Assembly: GCA_016617855.1 (NCBI GenBank)
Contig: JAECUM010001144.1
Coordinates: 30,118 to 94,117, forward strand
Direction of reading: 5' to 3'
Origin: Megalonaias nervosa
Taxonomy: Eukaryota; Mollusca; Bivalvia; Unionida; Unionidae
DNA length: 64,000 nt
A model generated the notes under the pieces. It ran no database searches and was not told where the DNA came from. It saw only the letters and a program-made list of their open reading frames with translations. Both the position numbers and the translations under genes were made by a program. Positions within the stretch are counted from its first letter, which is position 1. Each line of letters starts with the position of its first letter. Positions 46,711-58,195 of this stretch are shown here, piece by piece.

Positions 46711-47027
46711 GGGGTGTGTGTGTGTGTGTGTGTGTGTGTGATTTGGATTTTTAACGTAGCTTTAACAATTTTCAGTCTTATCGCTACGATGTCTGCAGTG
46801 TGGCAGTTTATAGTGATGTCTAGCACTGGGGCATCATGCTGCAGACATGTAGCATGATGTCCCACCCAGTTACATTATCCTGACACCAGGCCGACCAGTC
46901 CTAATACTAACCTCTTAATGCTGAGTGCCAAGTGAGGCAGCTGTTAGTACCATGACTCGGCTGGGGATCGAACCCACAACCTCCCGCATCCAAGGCCAAT
47001 GCTCTAACCACTAGGCCACCGGAGCAG
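46711..47027 (-). mobile_element. tRNA-derived SINE, family B, with 14-bp TSD
   Basis: Exact direct repeats TTATAAGGTAAAGG at 46697-46710 and 47028-47041 enclose a 317-bp minus-strand copy. The tail is (TG)n at 46714-46740; the head at the right end includes GGCCTAGTGGTTAGAGCATT and box B GGGTTCGATCCC. Confidence 0.96.
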
Positions 47028-47127
47028 TTATAAGGTAAAGGATAGTGAACATAAAGACAATGATGATTTTATGTGAGGTGGGTAGGGTGGGGATAGTTTT
47101 TAATAGCACTGTTTAATACATTATTGG

Positions 47128-47295
47128 CTATATCAGGCAGAGGAAATGGAACTTGGGTTCCTTTCCCATAGACAAAATGAGATAGCCAATCCGGGGCTGG
47201 TCTGGACAGGTATCAAACCTGCAACCCTTGGATTACAAGTCTGTTGCCTACTAACAAGTCTGACTGCTTACAAACAGAGTAACTGTGGTGCCCTG
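47128..47295 (-). mobile_element. tRNA-like SINE, family D (tentative)
   Basis: The minus strand shows GGGCACCACAGTTACTCTGT, then GGGTTGCAGGTTTGATACCT (box-B-like) and CCAGACCAGCCCCGGATTGG. Only one copy was seen, so the family call is tentative. Confidence 0.5.
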
Positions 47296-47588
47296 AGAAA
47301 GGAACCATACTACTTGATTGGATAAGGGACATACTGTTCAAGGGTTGCTACCTTCATGTGAGGTTGCATTGTATTTGGAACAACATACGGAGGTCACATT
47401 ATACCGATTATCCAATTAAAACATTAGAATTTTATTTTTGTATATAGAAAAGAAGAACATACACATGGTTGACCGATCAATATAAGAACATTGTATTCTT
47501 GTACAAAATTAGATACAAGTGGCATATTTACATTTATGTCATTTATGTGCCATTGATATGTGTTTGGCTTTACATGCATTTATACCCA

Positions 47589-47594
<6 letters not shown>

Positions 47595-47659
<65 letters not shown>
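47595..47659. repeat. (TA)n microsatellite next to exon 5 donor
   Basis: About 32 TA units. In transcript sense it starts at about intron position +11 of the intron after exon 5 (donor GT at 47669-47668). Confidence 0.97.
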
Positions 47660-47661
<2 letters not shown>

Positions 47662-47669
47662 ACGTATAC

Positions 47670-47800
47670 CTCCTGTCATACTCCTCCTCTGCCCCATCAC
47701 AGCAGCCATTCATAAGCTGGTTGGGGGTCCACATGATAGTCAGTCCCTCTGCCGTCTGATGGAGGGAAAGGTATCCGGCTAAGGCCTCTATATCCTCCTT
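47670..47800 (-). CDS. SGSM1/2: SGSM exon 5: start of PH-like Rab-binding domain
   Basis: A 131-bp exon after TTGTACAAACAG, ending GACAGGAG|GTATAC. It encodes [32 protein letters not shown] and an acidic tail (DGAEEEYDR). This block begins the PH-like domain that binds Rab9 in the mammalian RUTBC proteins. It leaves in phase 2. A 65-bp (TA)n tract begins about 10 nt into the following intron, unusually close to the donor. Confidence 0.95.
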
Positions 47801-48700
47801 CTGTTTGTACAATAACACAAAATCACAAATCAAAAGAAATATGGGTGTTGCTGAACCTTAAATTTTACTCATTATACTGCATAATCCAATTAAAATTAAT
47901 GCACATAATTAAGGTGTCAATATCAGTCCTGCAAATGAATGTGTTTATCATCTCTGAATACCATATATGCAACAAAATTTTAGAACAGAAATAAAATGTA
48001 AATTTAAATACTGCTACTCATCTTACTGGTGCAGCATGTGCCTAAGCAACCATACCAAATGGCTGGGAGGGGCAAAAGTCCCATCAAACTACATTTTTTT
48101 TAATGGGAGGTGGCCCCAGAAAGAAGTTTTGCAGGCAGGCCCAGAATTGCCTTCGACACCACTGTTACCACTTGAGAACATGGAGTCGCTGTGACTTATT
48201 TTTGTCAGTGGTTGAATAACTGACTATATACATGCACAACAGTAATAGTTAACTGAAGCAAAATATGAAAACTAAATATATCCACTGGAGGACAAAGGTT
48301 AACTTTGATCTATTTTTGTTAGTGGTTGTTCAGTACTCTACACATAAAATGTCATGGCTGCAGATCCAACCATTTTTAAAAAAGACTGAGCTAAAACATA
48401 AGACTCTAATGCTGACATTCCTGTCTTTTCTGCACTTTGCAGGTACAATAAAAAGCACATTCAATGAGCATGAAAAACTAATGCATCAAAAGAATTTTGA
48501 ACAGTGACAAATTTGTGCTTGATAAACATTACTATCTTATTCTCTTCCATACTCTCTCTACCTCTCATTGCTGGTTATCTTCCTGATTGTAATTATCTCC
48601 CAAACGCACTTCATCTCTTTTTGGCTGGTTATGTTTATGCCTGTGATTCTTGGTAAATTTACAAATATGGTATTCTGCTATATGTATTTGTATAATCTTA
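47801..48700. other. Intron sequence, nothing recognised
   Basis: Frames 47967-48194 and 48265-48507 (plus) have no recognised family. Confidence 0.45.
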
Positions 48701-48704
48701 TTCT

Positions 48705-48910
48705 CTCCCACACTTACTCTCTCTTTTGCCAGTTATGTTCCTGTCTCTAATTTGACAAATACAGTATGTGGTACATGAACTTACTCTCTCTATTGCTAGT
48801 TATAATCCAGTCTGTAATTTGACAAATACAGTATGTGCTACATGAACTTACTCTCTCTATTGCTAGTTATAATCCAGTCTGTAATTTGACAAATACAGTA
48901 TGTGCTATAT
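48705..48910 (+). repeat. 67-bp minisatellite, about 3 copies
   Basis: CTTACTCTCTCTATTGCTAG, TTATAATCCAGTCTGTAATT then TGACAAATACAGTATGTGCTACATGAA; the last two copies are identical. Confidence 0.93.
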
Positions 48911-49149
48911 GCATTCTGATTTCTCACAAAACCAGGAAAAGAAAGCATGATAGTCTACTCACACTCCATATTTTCTGTAAAGTCAAAGTTGCTGTAAATT
49001 GTATCTGTGCCACAGGAATAAACAGAACACAGATAAGGACAGCAATATATTACAGTATCCTTCTATTTCCTGCACAGATTTATAATCAATAGATTTATAT
49101 TGATTTTGTTCATATCAACACATACCAATCTATATATATCTAACTATGC

Positions 49150-49265
49150 CCCCATCTTCTTCATTACCCAATGATGCCCTCTCCCCTCATCCTTACTCAG
49201 TGATGCCCCCTTCCTCCAATTCCTACCCAGTGATGCCCCTCCCCACATCCCTACTCAGTGACTAT
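49150..49265 (+). repeat. ~35-bp C-rich minisatellite, about 3 copies
   Basis: CCCAGTGATGCCCC(C)TTCC with CATCCCTACTCAGTGATG variants. Confidence 0.85.
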
Positions 49266-49506
49266 GAGGTCTGAACTCCAAATCTGTTACATATATCACA
49301 AGTTTTCTTGTTATACATATATCAAGTTTAGTCCAACAATATTTTTAAAATAAAGTAACTGAAATCTGTTTACTTCTGTCTTTGGACCCCATTTCTGGCA
49401 CAACTGGGGAGAGAACAAAAAACTATATGCATCTCACATTTTGATACCACCAACTTTAGGTGTCCTAATAATGGTCTTATAGGAAAGACAAAAAAAAATT
49501 ATACTC

Positions 49507-49672
49507 ACTTATAAGTCAAGTCCAATTGCAAACTGCACAGATCCTTTCATAGTGCACCAACAGATTTGGGTAAATGCAGTTAGGACAAACAGCATAAACC
49601 CTGATCTGCTGGCACATTATGCAACAGCAGAACAGGGTGCAAGTTGTTTGCAGTTGAACTTCACTTATAAGT
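49507..49672. repeat. Palindromic repeat family, full-length copy
   Basis: Terminal inverted repeats: ACTTATAAGTCAAGTCCAAT and (right) AGTTGAACTTCACTTATAAG, with GCAAACTGCAC / GTTGTTTGC continuing inward. The internal second hairpin is CCTGATCTGCTGGCAC...AGCAGAACAGGGT. A flanking TATAC on both sides could be a short TSD. Confidence 0.82.
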
Positions 49673-49929
49673 ATGTATACATGCTATGTTTGATAATTGG
49701 CACATGAGTGACTGAAAATAAGGACTATTTCAGTTTTGATATTCCATTTTATGATGCACCGAGACTGAAATTTTTAGATAATTTTATCAACAAAATATTT
49801 ATAAGATTCAGACAATTAATTACTTCCTGTGATACTAATACAAAATTATGCCTTTCTAAGATTCATTTAGAATTGCTTTATGCCTAGCAGTAATTTTGAT
49901 TTCCCTTTATCCAGCATTTGTGAATACAC

Positions 49930-50350
49930 CATTTATGTCATTTGGTGTACATAAATCAACTAGTGTCATTTGGAATACACAGATAAACTGACTAGTTTCA
50001 TTTGGTGTACATAGATAAACTGATTAGTGTCATTTTCTGTGCATAGATCAACTGACATTTGGTGTACATAGATCTACTGACAGACTATTGATCATTCAGC
50101 ATATGCAGATCAACTGACAAATGTCATTTGGTGTGCATAGATCAAATGACTATTGATCATTTGGTGTAAGTCAGTCAACTGACAAGTATCATTTGGTGTA
50201 CACAGATCAACTGACTAGTATCATTTTGTGTGCACTGACTAGTATTATTTGGTGTACATAGATAAACTGACTATTGATCATTTGGTGTACACAGATCAAC
50301 TGAATATTGTTGTTTGGTGTGCACTGATCATCTGACTATTGATCAATTTT
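49930..50350 (+). repeat. ~33-bp degenerate minisatellite, about 12 copies
   Basis: Core TCATTTGGTGTACATAGATC then AACTGACTATTGA, unit lengths about 28-40. Confidence 0.93.
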
Positions 50351-50504
50351 ACAGCATTTGATGATGTGTATTTCACTGTCTCCCTTAATATTTTATATAC
50401 ATATACTTCCATGATTTGCACAAGGAATAAAAGTACTATGTTAATGTATTATTTGTCAATGTATCTTGTATAAAGACTGGTGCCCCAAAGTACTGTAATA
50501 AAAT

Positions 50505-50660
50505 TTACCATTACTATTATCTATTACCATTATTATTATCACGGTCATTATTATAATTGTTATTATTATTGGTATCACCATTCTTATCATCATTATTATC
50601 ATTACCAATATTACCATCATTATTATCATTACCATTATTACCATCATTATCATATGATTA
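50505..50660. repeat. (ATT/ATC) trinucleotide-rich low-complexity tract
   Basis: TTATTATCATTACCATTATT-type sequence. It makes frames on both strands look open. Confidence 0.95.
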
Positions 50661-50829
50661 CAATAACTTCGAAGTTTAATGAATTTCTGAGGAATTAATG
50701 AAGAAACAAAGTTATGGACTGATTGACAGATGGATGCAGACAGACAGATGGTAATAATATAATAATGACAAGTCTTGTGTGCTACTAATTTACTGTTTAA
50801 GTGATACATACTACCTAAAATGTGCTTAC

Positions 50830-50970
50830 TGGCTGTACTAATACATTGTTCTTTCCATACAGCAGTTGGGTTTTGTTGTTCTGGTGGAGCGATTCCACAT
50901 ACTCTCTTGCTGACATGTGATGAAAACTTTTGGAACTGTCTTCACTACTGGAGCTTGCATTTCTTCTGAC
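50830..50970 (-). CDS. SGSM1/2: SGSM exon 4: YVESLHQN / GKNNVLVQP linker
   Basis: The 141-bp, phase 0-0 exon follows TAATTTCAG and ends CAGCCA|GTAAGC. Its 47 residues start with a Ser-rich patch ([12 protein letters not shown]) and then carry [20 protein letters not shown] and KNNVLVQP, a conserved SGSM linker just before the PH-like domain. An overlapping open frame on the same strand (minus, 51092 to 50838) is out of frame with the gene and is an artefact. Confidence 0.92.
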
Positions 50971-51224
50971 CTGAAATTAAACAGAAAGCTGGTACTGGCA
51001 AGAACCAGACAGAATATTGCTATGCTAATACAAATCTGGCTTTCAATTTTAAAAGTAAGAGCTCTGAGACTGATTAGAAAGATTTTCTGCAAGTTTTAAT
51101 TACTTGCAAAAATATTTTAAATATTAAAACTTTAAACATTCTTTTCTCACTTGAACATGAATCTTCCAAGGAAATGTCATATTTGTTCAATTTCTGCTTA
51201 GTTCTTAATGGCAGTCCTGAAAAG

Positions 51225-51545
51225 GTGTTATTTTTAGAAACAGTGGTCATATCTGATGGCTGTTCAGCATCAACTGTACAAACATGAAATGCCTTATTGC
51301 GAAGAAGTTGCATCAAAATTTTGATCTAGCTCAGATCTGTTGCATTGTTTTTGAGGAAGAAATTTAAAGGCTTATTTGGTACCAATAATTGATTGCCAGT
51401 TGGCATCTTTTGTACAAACATGAAAGCCCTTGATGCTAGAAAGCTCTGTTATCAAATTTGGTCAAATTCTGTTGCAAGTTGCTTTTGAAAAGAAACTGAC
51501 TGTTTTTGGTTTACAAGTAACAGCACCCAAATCTGATGGTGGATT
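51225..51545. repeat. Degenerate ~120-bp repeats (same consensus as 4200-5060)
   Basis: GTTATTTTTAGAAACAGTGG, TCATATCTGATGGCTGTTCA, CATGAAAGCCCTTGATGC and TATCAAATTTGGTCAAATTC. Confidence 0.6.
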
Positions 51546-51988
51546 GGCACTTGTATGATTCTGAAGCTGTAATGTTATTTTGTAAAATCTGGATTTTATC
51601 TGTCCAAGTTGATTCTTTTTCACATGCAAATCATTGGGTTTTAACTTTCTGAGTGGTTTCAGTCTCACCTGCAAAGCACAGCTGAGACAGTAATATCACT
51701 TTTCTTACTGGTACTATCATTGTTGTTACTGACATATGCACCAATGTTCAGTTCTCTGACACTGTTGTATGTACAGTCATGATGATTGATGGGTTCATTC
51801 CTCTTATGTGGTACTCCACACCAGGTGGAAAAGTTCAATCAGCTCTGTTCAGGCAGGTGAGAGGGTAGGACGAAACATTCTGTTGAATTAGTAATGAGTG
51901 GATATATGGCTTATAGCCAGATGACTTAAAAATAAGGTTTACTGGGATCAGAAAAAACCATCCCTATACGTTTGACTGGGATGAGTAC

Positions 51989-52150
51989 TGTTACGTATAT
52001 TTAATTTGCATTGTTTTTTTATTTTTTTTTTTGTTTTATTTCATTATATGCTATTGGCAATTGTATTCTGGACCTGACCTTGTCCAAAATCAAAGTTCAT
52101 TTTCTATCTGACCTGAATTGTTGATTTTTTAAAATTCTGTAAACAATACA
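51989..52150 (+). mobile_element. Possible diverged LTR fragment
   Basis: TGTTACGTATATTTAATTTG followed by long T-rich and TTTCATTATATGCTATTGG phrases resembles the first about 150 bp of the LTR at 28441, but similarity fades and no TAACA end was found. Confidence 0.35.
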
Positions 52151-53074
52151 TACCTAAATATTTTTGCAATGAGTATGGATAACTATTAGGATTATTATCT
52201 TTGCCAGAGTGAAGGACATTGTGTTTACCACATTTTATATTATAATTTTAGTTACAAACCTTTGAACTATAACTCCGATTTTATCTAGTAAACATTAGGA
52301 ACTTTCAGGAAGGTTATTTTCAATTAAATAATTGGTTTTCTTTTAGAAAATGCTTAATGTTCACTTATACTAGTTGGTGGTTTTCTTTTCTTCTGATTCT
52401 CCAGTATCAACCAACCTAACACATCTTCATGGCCAAACAATGTCAACACCTGTGCCCTGTATATATACAAAACTCCTCAACCTAAACACTCAATCAAACT
52501 CAAAATTATGTTTGTCATAAGTCTGATCTTTGCTAAATTATAACATGAACAACATATTCTTAATATACTTTTATATCTAAATGTATTGCTTATTTGCAAT
52601 CTCCTGTATTTTATTTAGATCATTGTTAGCTATCAAAATTTTAGTTTGCATGTGTGCTCAAGAGGAATTTAAAAAAAAAGGACAATGAGAGCATTCAAAA
52701 AAGTTTTTATATCCATGTTTTTAAAAGCAAAAGTGAGGATTATCTTTCCTAACCATATAATCATGCCTGCTGCAATGTAAAATGTCAAACTACTTGTCCT
52801 ATATTCATATAGATAGGGACTTCAAACCTTCAGATTTAATATGGGGTGCAAAACAGTTTGTCAGTTAGACATTCTGTCATCACCATGGAGATGAATGTGA
52901 TGGGTGGTTAGGGATTACTGAGAAATGCATGAGGTCCATGCTGCTCTGCTGCTGGTTTTTATTAACCAAAAATAAATAAATTTAAAATTTAACCAAATAA
53001 AAAGGAAGATTGTAAGGTGTTTATGATGCCATCAATCAGTATTACATGACAGATAAACAAAGAGCACTGTATAC
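52151..53074. other. Intron sequence, nothing recognised
   Basis: No frame or repeat recognised. Confidence 0.45.
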
Positions 53075-53229
53075 TTGTAATCCAGGTCTCTTTGGTGAGC
53101 CTGGTCCTGTGATGTGGTGGTTCGTTCCTGAATGGATGCGATGACGCTGAACTAATTCATCAGCAGGAGGATCTGTCCAGTAATGATCTACTGTCTTCAT
53201 TTTTGTATACTCCAAGGCACAAGGGCCAA
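53075..53229 (-). CDS. SGSM1/2: SGSM exon 3: [12 protein letters not shown] block
   Basis: A 155-bp exon after GTGTTTCAG, ending TTACAA|GTATAC. It encodes [20 protein letters not shown], then [13 protein letters not shown] and a Ser/Pro/Lys-rich stretch (GSPKRPGLQ). The first block is nearly invariant in SGSM proteins and follows the RUN domain. Two leading bases complete the valine begun in exon 2; it ends in phase 0. The donor is GTATAC rather than GTAAGT. Confidence 0.93.
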
Positions 53230-55018
53230 CTGAAACACATATGAAAATGAACAAGAGCATCATCAGTGAAAATAAACTTGTAACGATAAAATTACTGGTA
53301 GAAGTAACTGCTACCTGAGCACAAGTTTTCATTGTGGTATTTCATTGGTAATCATCTTTAGACAAAATCAATGTAAAAAAACTATCAGGGCATACACATT
53401 TTGTATTTCACTAAAACAAATGTAAATTAACTGTACCCTAAATTAATGAACATGTCCAATCACAGAATATGCAACCACAGTGTAAATAAGCAAGGTGTAA
53501 CAATTCATCGATATAGTGACATACTTCCTGTGATGATATACTACATTAATATCTGGTCAGAATACCCAAACACATACTGCATTATAAGCATTGTGCAGTC
53601 TGTAAGTAAAACTGTATAAAGAATTGGCAAAATAGTCATGATATATTCAGGTAATAGTAAACTTGTTGGATGCTTACAATGTCAACACAGCGACGTAGAC
53701 AATACATGCAAAGACAGACAGACATGGTAGGGATATGTATTGTGATACATATTATAACTGTCACTCCTGTATCATAACATGTATTATTTGCTACTGTATG
53801 ATACGTATTGTGGTATGTATTGAATCATCACTCTATTATCATTATATATATTGTATCATGACCAAGCAGTATGCACAGCTAAGTACACTCACCGATTACA
53901 TTTATAAAATTTTCATTATTGTATTAAACTTCTTACATGGACAAGATAGTTCCAGATGGTGTGAACACTGAGAATTTCATATGCAGCCTGCGTACAGGAG
54001 TTTAAATAATCTTGTTTGTGTAGGTATATGGTCATGTAAGAATAACTATAATATGTTTTTGATGCATGCATTATTTTCTGGAACACTTAGAAATTAATTT
54101 GAATTCTCAAGCTCAGATTCTTTCCTTGTGCTCTAGCAAACACTTCAATGCTGTACATGTGTATTATGAAAATACTATAGAACTAATTTTTAAGACAATT
54201 TTGAATTTATGATAACAAAGAAAGTGCATGTATAAACACTGATTACCAGTAAATAAATCTTTAAAGAATTATACTCAAAATTGCTTGCTACATCTCATGC
54301 AGACAGCAAAATCAATGTTAATGGACGCTGATATTTTTGGACAAGGTCAAATTAAATGTGCAAATAAGTAAAAACTGGATTGAATGACACGTGCTGTGAT
54401 GTTGCAAGAAAAGCTGTGCCTATTGAAAAAAAATTCATGCAACCCATTTGACCAGACATCCTCTTTTCTTGACCAAGAAGATTTTTGGATGACAGTTCAA
54501 CAATCAGGTTTGAATAGACTTTGGTTAAACTATACTAGTATTATATTTTTAAAACAGCAATCAATATCCAATTTAAGATGAGCAAAGCACCTACATGAGC
54601 ACACTGACATACACTTTAGAGAGCTTTCATTTCAACCAATTGCATTAAAAAAAAATGGAGTGAAATGTTCCATCATTATTACATATGCAAGAAATATAAA
54701 CAGACGAAGAAAACAAAACTTAAACTTGAAAAGAAAGAAATCCCGTAAGTATTAGGTTGTGCTGAAAATCACCTTTATTAACACTTATTGCAAGAGTAAA
54801 TATTTTCCTATCAACTTATATGAGTGTCATCAAAGGTAAACCATCTGATAGTTCCTTGGTATTTAGTTGACAATTTATTGACAACAATGGCAATTTTCAC
54901 TGTCCCTAAGATACCCATAACTGACAGACTTGAACATCATATTTAGAAAAATAACATATTTTTTAAAATTCTTTTTAAAGGAGACGTGACAACATAAAAG
55001 AAAGTTCTAGAAACTTAC
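53230..55018. other. Intron sequence, nothing recognised
   Basis: 53735-53850 is rich in GTAT/ATAC phrases of low complexity. No exon-like conservation on the minus strand. Confidence 0.45.
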
Positions 55019-55086
55019 CCAAAAGGGAAGCAAATATTGGTCCATCAACTGGGTCGGATATAAGAGCCTCAGCTTCATAGTATTTG
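55019..55086 (-). CDS. SGSM1/2: SGSM exon 2: RUN-domain end (KYYEAEAL)
   Basis: A 68-bp exon bounded by CTGTTTAG| and TTTTGG|GTAAGT. It encodes KYYEAEALISDPVDGPIFAS and the start of a valine codon completed by the next exon. The corresponding human text is KYYEKEALL..PVDGPILASLLV. It enters with one base and leaves in phase 1, joining both neighbours in frame. The donor matches the consensus exactly. Confidence 0.92.
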
Positions 55087-55229
55087 CTAAACAGGACAAT
55101 TAAAAAGAGCAGTCAGTATAAAAATAAACAAATATCCAATGAAATGTAAATGCTCATTTAAGTTCTGAATTGCAATCTTTTTCTCAGCAAATATCTGAAA
55201 TAAAGATCCCAATGTTAAAAGTAGTTCTT

Positions 55230-56062
55230 GTGAGGGGTGGTGGTAATACAGTCCCTCCAGTGGTTAGAAGCTCAATTAATCATAATGCAAGAGTGTCTCA
55301 TTAATATGTGTAAATGTGATAAACCTAATTACCAACTCTAATGCACATTATCAGAAACAGTCACTAAAGTGTTGACAAGCTCAACCATTCAGATACAAAG
55401 TCACCTCATTAATACGCATGGATTTTGCTAATAACTGTACTCATCTAAGATGTTAGTGATTTAAGCCTATTTACCAAGTCTGATCAAAATTGGATCAGAA
55501 ATAGTCTCTAGAGTAGTACCAAACTCAGCTAATCACAAGCAAGACCACCTCATTACCATGCATGCATCCCACACAATATTGAACTCGTGTGAGATCTTGA
55601 TCATACAAACCTATATTTGAAGTTTATCAAGATCAGATAAAAAATATGGCTTCCAGTGACAATAAGCTAAACCAATCAGATGCAAGACTGACTCCTTAAT
55701 ATGCATGGATCATGCTCACTATCGAAACTGTTCAAAATCTGGTTGATAGAAGCATATATTCCATGTCAGATCTAAATCCAAATCAGAAATATGGCTTCTT
55801 GATTGGTAACAAGATCATCCATTCAGATGCAAGATTGCCTCAATAAATATGTGTGGACCTTGCTCTATACTGAATTCATTCAAGATCTTGAAAAATATGC
55901 CCATATTCCAAGTCTGAAGAAAACTGTATAAGAATTATGGCTTCCAGAGTGGTGATAAGCTCAGTCAATCAAACACAAAGTCCCCTTGTTAATAAACACA
56001 GATCTCTCTCATTTATGGAATGTGTCCAAAAATCCTTATGATATAAGCAAATATTCCAAGTA
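55230..56062. repeat. Degenerate ~110-bp repeat array, left part
   Basis: Units contain CCAAGTCTGATCAAAATTGG, ATCAGAAATATGGCTTCC, AGAGTGGTAACAAGCTC and CAATCAGATGCAAGA. The array is cut at 56062 by the DNA element and resumes at 58194. Confidence 0.75.
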
Positions 56063-56759
56063 CAGTGTGACCCCACTATAACACGGTAGTTGGGAGCCAT
56101 AGAACCCGACCGTGTTATAGACCGAACCATGTTATAAGCAACCAGGTCAGTTAGCAGAAGAAAATGATGCATGTACCCGAAAAAATGGGGGGGGGGTAGG
56201 TAATAAATGTGGGTGCAAAAATACATGCTTCATTGGCACAGTTTTCATCTTAAATCGATGCATATTAAATGAGAAATACACATGTAGTGAAAACAGAGAA
56301 GGCACATATAATATTTGACTTTATTCAGAGAACCACGCATTGGCACATATACGTGTATACTGTTTATATATACATGTCTAATGCATAGCAGTGAATAAAA
56401 TATCAAGACCGTGTACTCACCCACGAATCATGTCACATACATTGAATCCACAATACAAGTAATTCCATCGAAAATATGCACACACAGAGATTTAAAATAT
56501 TCAATAATTTTGTCACAGGTCATATAGGTCTGAAATTCAGTGCAAAAAAATAGCACAATCACATAACGAATGATGAAGCACATTTACTTTTCAGTACGTC
56601 TGAAGTCGGTAAAAGTTTATGTGTTAAGCGCCGTCGGTAGAGTTCGTAAGTATAAACTTTGAACTGTAAAAAGGAAACTTTCATGGCACAGTAAAAATGT
56701 TCCAGTCACGTTGGAAAATGAAACAATCCATCAGATTCCAATGCTTTTATTTAAGTTCG

Positions 56760-57050
56760 GTAATGGCTTCCTTTGAAGAAAGGTTCTTTGTTTTTATTGA
56801 AGATTGTAGTCGGCTTTCTTTGATGAAGGGTGCATGTGTTATTGAAGTCACCGCTAAAGGACAGCTTTGGAGAACCAAAGAAATGCCCGTTTCTTATTGT
56901 GGCGGCAACATCAAAAAATTGTACTGTATGATTGAGACTGATTTTGTTCCCATTCGCTTAGTACGTTTTCATAACAATCGGTGCTTCAAAGGTAATGTTT
57001 TCTTTGAAATTTCAGCTCCTATTTTATCTGGGTACATTTTAAAAAAAAAA
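56760..57050 (+). other. Open frame inside the pogo-like element
   Basis: A frame of up to 118 residues (ATG 56697, an in-frame ATG at 56763) with MIETDFVPIRLVRFHNNRCF near its end. The older copy (around 18880-19110) preserves part of the same text (IETEFF..., NNWCFK) but has lost the frame. It does not resemble a DDE transposase. It may be captured or chance sequence. Confidence 0.3.
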
Positions 57051-57679
57051 TGAATTAGCTGTCGTATGGGCAATTGTAGTTACTGTTCCTCCCTGCCTAC
57101 TGAATAGACAAGTGAAAGCTTTCTTTTTTTTACATTTATGGTTGTGGAGTGATGCTGCCTTCCATGCATGCGTCAGAAATTTAAAGAAAGGGTCAATCGA
57201 CGATAGACAGGGATTACTACAGAAAATGTGAATGTTCTGAAGGATTTAATTCTGAGTGAAAAAAAAAGAGGAATTTTACTTGCCATCCACATACAAATGT
57301 CAGTCTATGTAAATATATTAATTACTAGTGAGCGGCCGAAAATCAGACGAAGATAGATTATGAGATAATGCCTCGTCCGGTTGATCTCTGCAACCAGAAA
57401 TGTAAACTTGAAAAAAAAGCGGATATCTCAAAACATACAGTACTCATGCTAGATGTCAACATAAGCGGATTCTGATATAACAATGCACTGTTAAGATGGT
57501 TTGTCAATATGGACAAAGAATTTGTTTATGTAACAATAAATTTCAGACAATTTTATATCAACTTTACGGCTTCCTTTCATGGGGCCTCTGAATTTCTCCG
57601 CTCCAAACCAATGGTTGTAGATACAAGTTTAAACAGCCAACAATGTCGCCAATAAAAAAAAAAAAAATCGCCAGATGGT

Positions 57680-57817
57680 CAATGTTCCCTCTAAAGTGTG
57701 CGGCAGCGCAGCTCATTAGAAAATGCCGCGCAGCAGTTTCAAAATTCCGCACACAAGTTTTGGTAGCAAATGCATATGCCGCACAGCAGTTCAGGAAAAA
57801 TATTAGAGGGAACGTTG
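57680..57817. mobile_element. hAT-type MITE nested in pogo-like element, 8-bp TSD
   Basis: 138 bp between exact 8-bp repeats CAGATGGT (57672-57679 and 57818-57825). Termini CAATGTTCCCTCTAA and, inverted, CAACGTTCCCTCTAA, 15-bp TIRs with one mismatch. The related element at 18058-20167 lacks it at the matching site (TCGTTGATGGTATATTTTG near 19790). 8-bp TSDs and this TIR are hallmarks of hAT. GC-rich relative to its host. Confidence 0.95.
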
Positions 57818-58195
57818 CAGATGGTATATTTTGCCACCAATAAGGAAAAAAAAAATTGCAATTTGCGACATTGGCAAAGCCCTGCGTGATTCCTAAAAAA
57901 AGTTTTACACGTTATTTTTCGTACTTTTAAGAAGAAAACACAATTTTTTTGTGTATGAGAAAAATGCATATAAAATTTCAGTAGCCACGCCACAATCATC
58001 TTGTATTATTCATACGCGATCTCTTCCCTCAAATGATAATAAACTTTTTTTTTTTTTTTTTCATACTTTCAAGAAAGAATTTTTTTTCGTGTATGAGAAA
58101 AATACATGTATATGAAATTTCGGGAGCCACACCACGACCATGTTATATCCGAATGTGTGTTATAATGGAGCGTGCTATAGCGGGGTCACACTGTA

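Larger units (their letters stand above)
56063..58193. mobile_element. pogo/Tigger-like non-autonomous element, 2.1 kb, TA target
   Basis: Left end CAGTGTGACCCCACTATAAC-ACGG; right end read inward CAGTGTGACCCCGCTATAGC-ACG. TA dinucleotides flank at 56061-56062 and 58194-58195. Removing the element restores a repeat-array unit, CCAAG-TA-TGATCAAAATCAGATC, which confirms both borders. The TIR sequence and TA target fit Tc1/mariner-pogo (Tigger). No complete transposase frame. A 138-bp MITE is nested at 57680-57817. Confidence 0.93.

Noticed and set aside
47469..47833. Frames on both strands reading IYIYIY
   Set aside because: (TA)n read-through. The only real part is exon 5 on the minus strand.
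50456..50809. Frames on both strands rich in I, M, Y and H
   Set aside because: Artefact of the ATT/ATC low-complexity tract.
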